Origin: DASTHS01 sp035718085
GTDB lineage: Bacteria > Actinomycetota > Acidimicrobiia > Acidimicrobiales > Palsa-688
DNA: 13,075 nucleotides
Assembly: GCA_035718085.1 (NCBI GenBank)
Contig: DASTHS010000077.1
Span: 1 to 13,075 of the forward strand
Reading direction: 5' to 3'
This document shows, piece after piece, positions 12,739 through 13,075 of the stretch. The translations under genes and the position numbers were made by a program. Under the pieces are notes generated by a model. The model was not told the DNA's origin and ran no database searches. It saw only the letters and a program-made list of their open reading frames with translations. Numbering within the stretch: the first letter of the stretch is position 1; each line of letters starts with the position of its first letter.

Positions 12739-13075
12739 CCGTCGGCATCGTCACCGACAGCGCGGCCTCGCTGCCGGCCGACCTGGCCGCGGCGAAGGGC
12801 ATCACCGTGGTGCCCCTGCACCTCAACCTGGGCGACGAGTCGCTCCTCGACGGCGACATCGCCCTCGAGCAGGTGATCGACCGGCTCGACGAAGGCTTGA
12901 AGACCTCCGGGCCGGCGCCGGGCGAGTTCGCCGCCGCCATCGCCGCCGCCGACAGCGGCGACGGGGTGGTGGTGCTGACCATCGCGGCCGACATGAGCAG
13001 CACCCACGACGCCGCCCGGCTGGCCACCCAGCTCGCCGACGACACGAGCGTCGAGGTGGTCGACACCGGCACCGC
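12735..13075 (+). CDS. DegV-family (FakB-like) fatty-acid-binding protein, 3' end outside window
   Basis: The first 113 residues of a DegV-family protein, starting at GTG 12735, which overlaps the plsY-like stop. Recognisable segments are GIVTDSAASLPADLA (residues 4-18), VVPLHLNLGDESLLDGDI (about 25-42), KTSGPAPGEFAAAI, corresponding to the family's T-S-x-P-[ST]-P-x-x-[FY] loop, and VLTIAADMSSTHDAARLA. DegV/FakB proteins bind one fatty acid and present its carboxyl group to the FakA kinase; the acyl-phosphate then goes to PlsX/PlsY. Overlap with a PlsY-like gene fits that pathway. The reading frame runs off the window, so about two thirds of the usual 280 residues is missing. Whether it works with FakA or carries another lipid is not known. 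Confidence 0.88.
   Translation, partial: MTVGIVTDSAASLPADLAAAKGITVVPLHLNLGDESLLDGDIALEQVIDRLDEGLKTSGPAPGEFAAAIAAADSGDGVVVLTIAADMSSTHDAARLATQLADDTSVEVVDTGT

Overview
The window is very GC-rich and densely coded, with many GTG starts and 1- to 4-base gene overlaps. It reads as a chromosomal segment of a high-GC actinomycete. The order pgsA-like, gcvH, garA-type FHA gene, ftsR-type MerR gene, DUF151 gene, second MerR gene, glycine cleavage P-protein matches, from memory, the Mycobacterium tuberculosis Rv1822-Rv1832 neighbourhood. Several details differ from mycobacteria: a split P-protein, a zinc ribbon on the GarA-like protein, and a very long FtsR linker. Acidimicrobiia or another deep actinobacterial class is my best guess (inference). 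No mobile element, CRISPR array, rRNA or tRNA was recognised.

Layout. 3-155: C-terminal end of an anti-sigma-type HATPase. 189-3355: a CDP-alcohol phosphatidyltransferase overlapping a large nucleotidyltransferase / hexapeptide / degenerate phosphomannomutase fusion. 3410-5389: gcvH, a GarA/OdhI-like FHA protein and an FtsR-like MerR regulator in one tight operon. 5421-5927: DUF151 nuclease-family protein. 6018-6548: second MerR regulator. 6549-10620: gcvT-gcvPA-gcvPB, bracketed by GC-rich hairpins. 10698-10874: possible 58-residue membrane peptide, whose stop codon overlaps that of a convergent minus-strand gene (10871-11878) for a two-TM protein with a RodZ-type C-terminal domain. 12034-13075: a PlsY-like acyltransferase overlapping a DegV/FakB-like fatty-acid-binding protein that runs off the window.

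How the genes fit together. gcvH, gcvT, gcvPA and gcvPB give the H, T and P proteins of glycine cleavage; the L protein (lipoamide dehydrogenase) is not here. The GarA-like protein is expected to tie 2-oxoglutarate and glutamate metabolism to Ser/Thr kinase signalling, and it sits directly after gcvH. The two MerR regulators and DUF151 complete the conserved block. The right-hand end is a lipid block (PlsY-like plus DegV), and the left end also makes phospholipid.

A recurrent signal is a TANNNT -10 box ending 6-8 bases before a start codon, seen six times, always at the first gene of a likely transcription unit. This points to leaderless mRNAs. In the divergent 11.9-12.0 kb region the same signal precedes two very short ORFs whose stop codons overlap the downstream gene starts, suggesting translationally coupled leader peptides. 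I did not find a clearly new defence or mobile system. The unusual points are the zinc-ribbon GarA, the degenerate mutase domain, the paired leader ORFs, the variant PlsY next to DegV, and the orphan RodZ-type domain.
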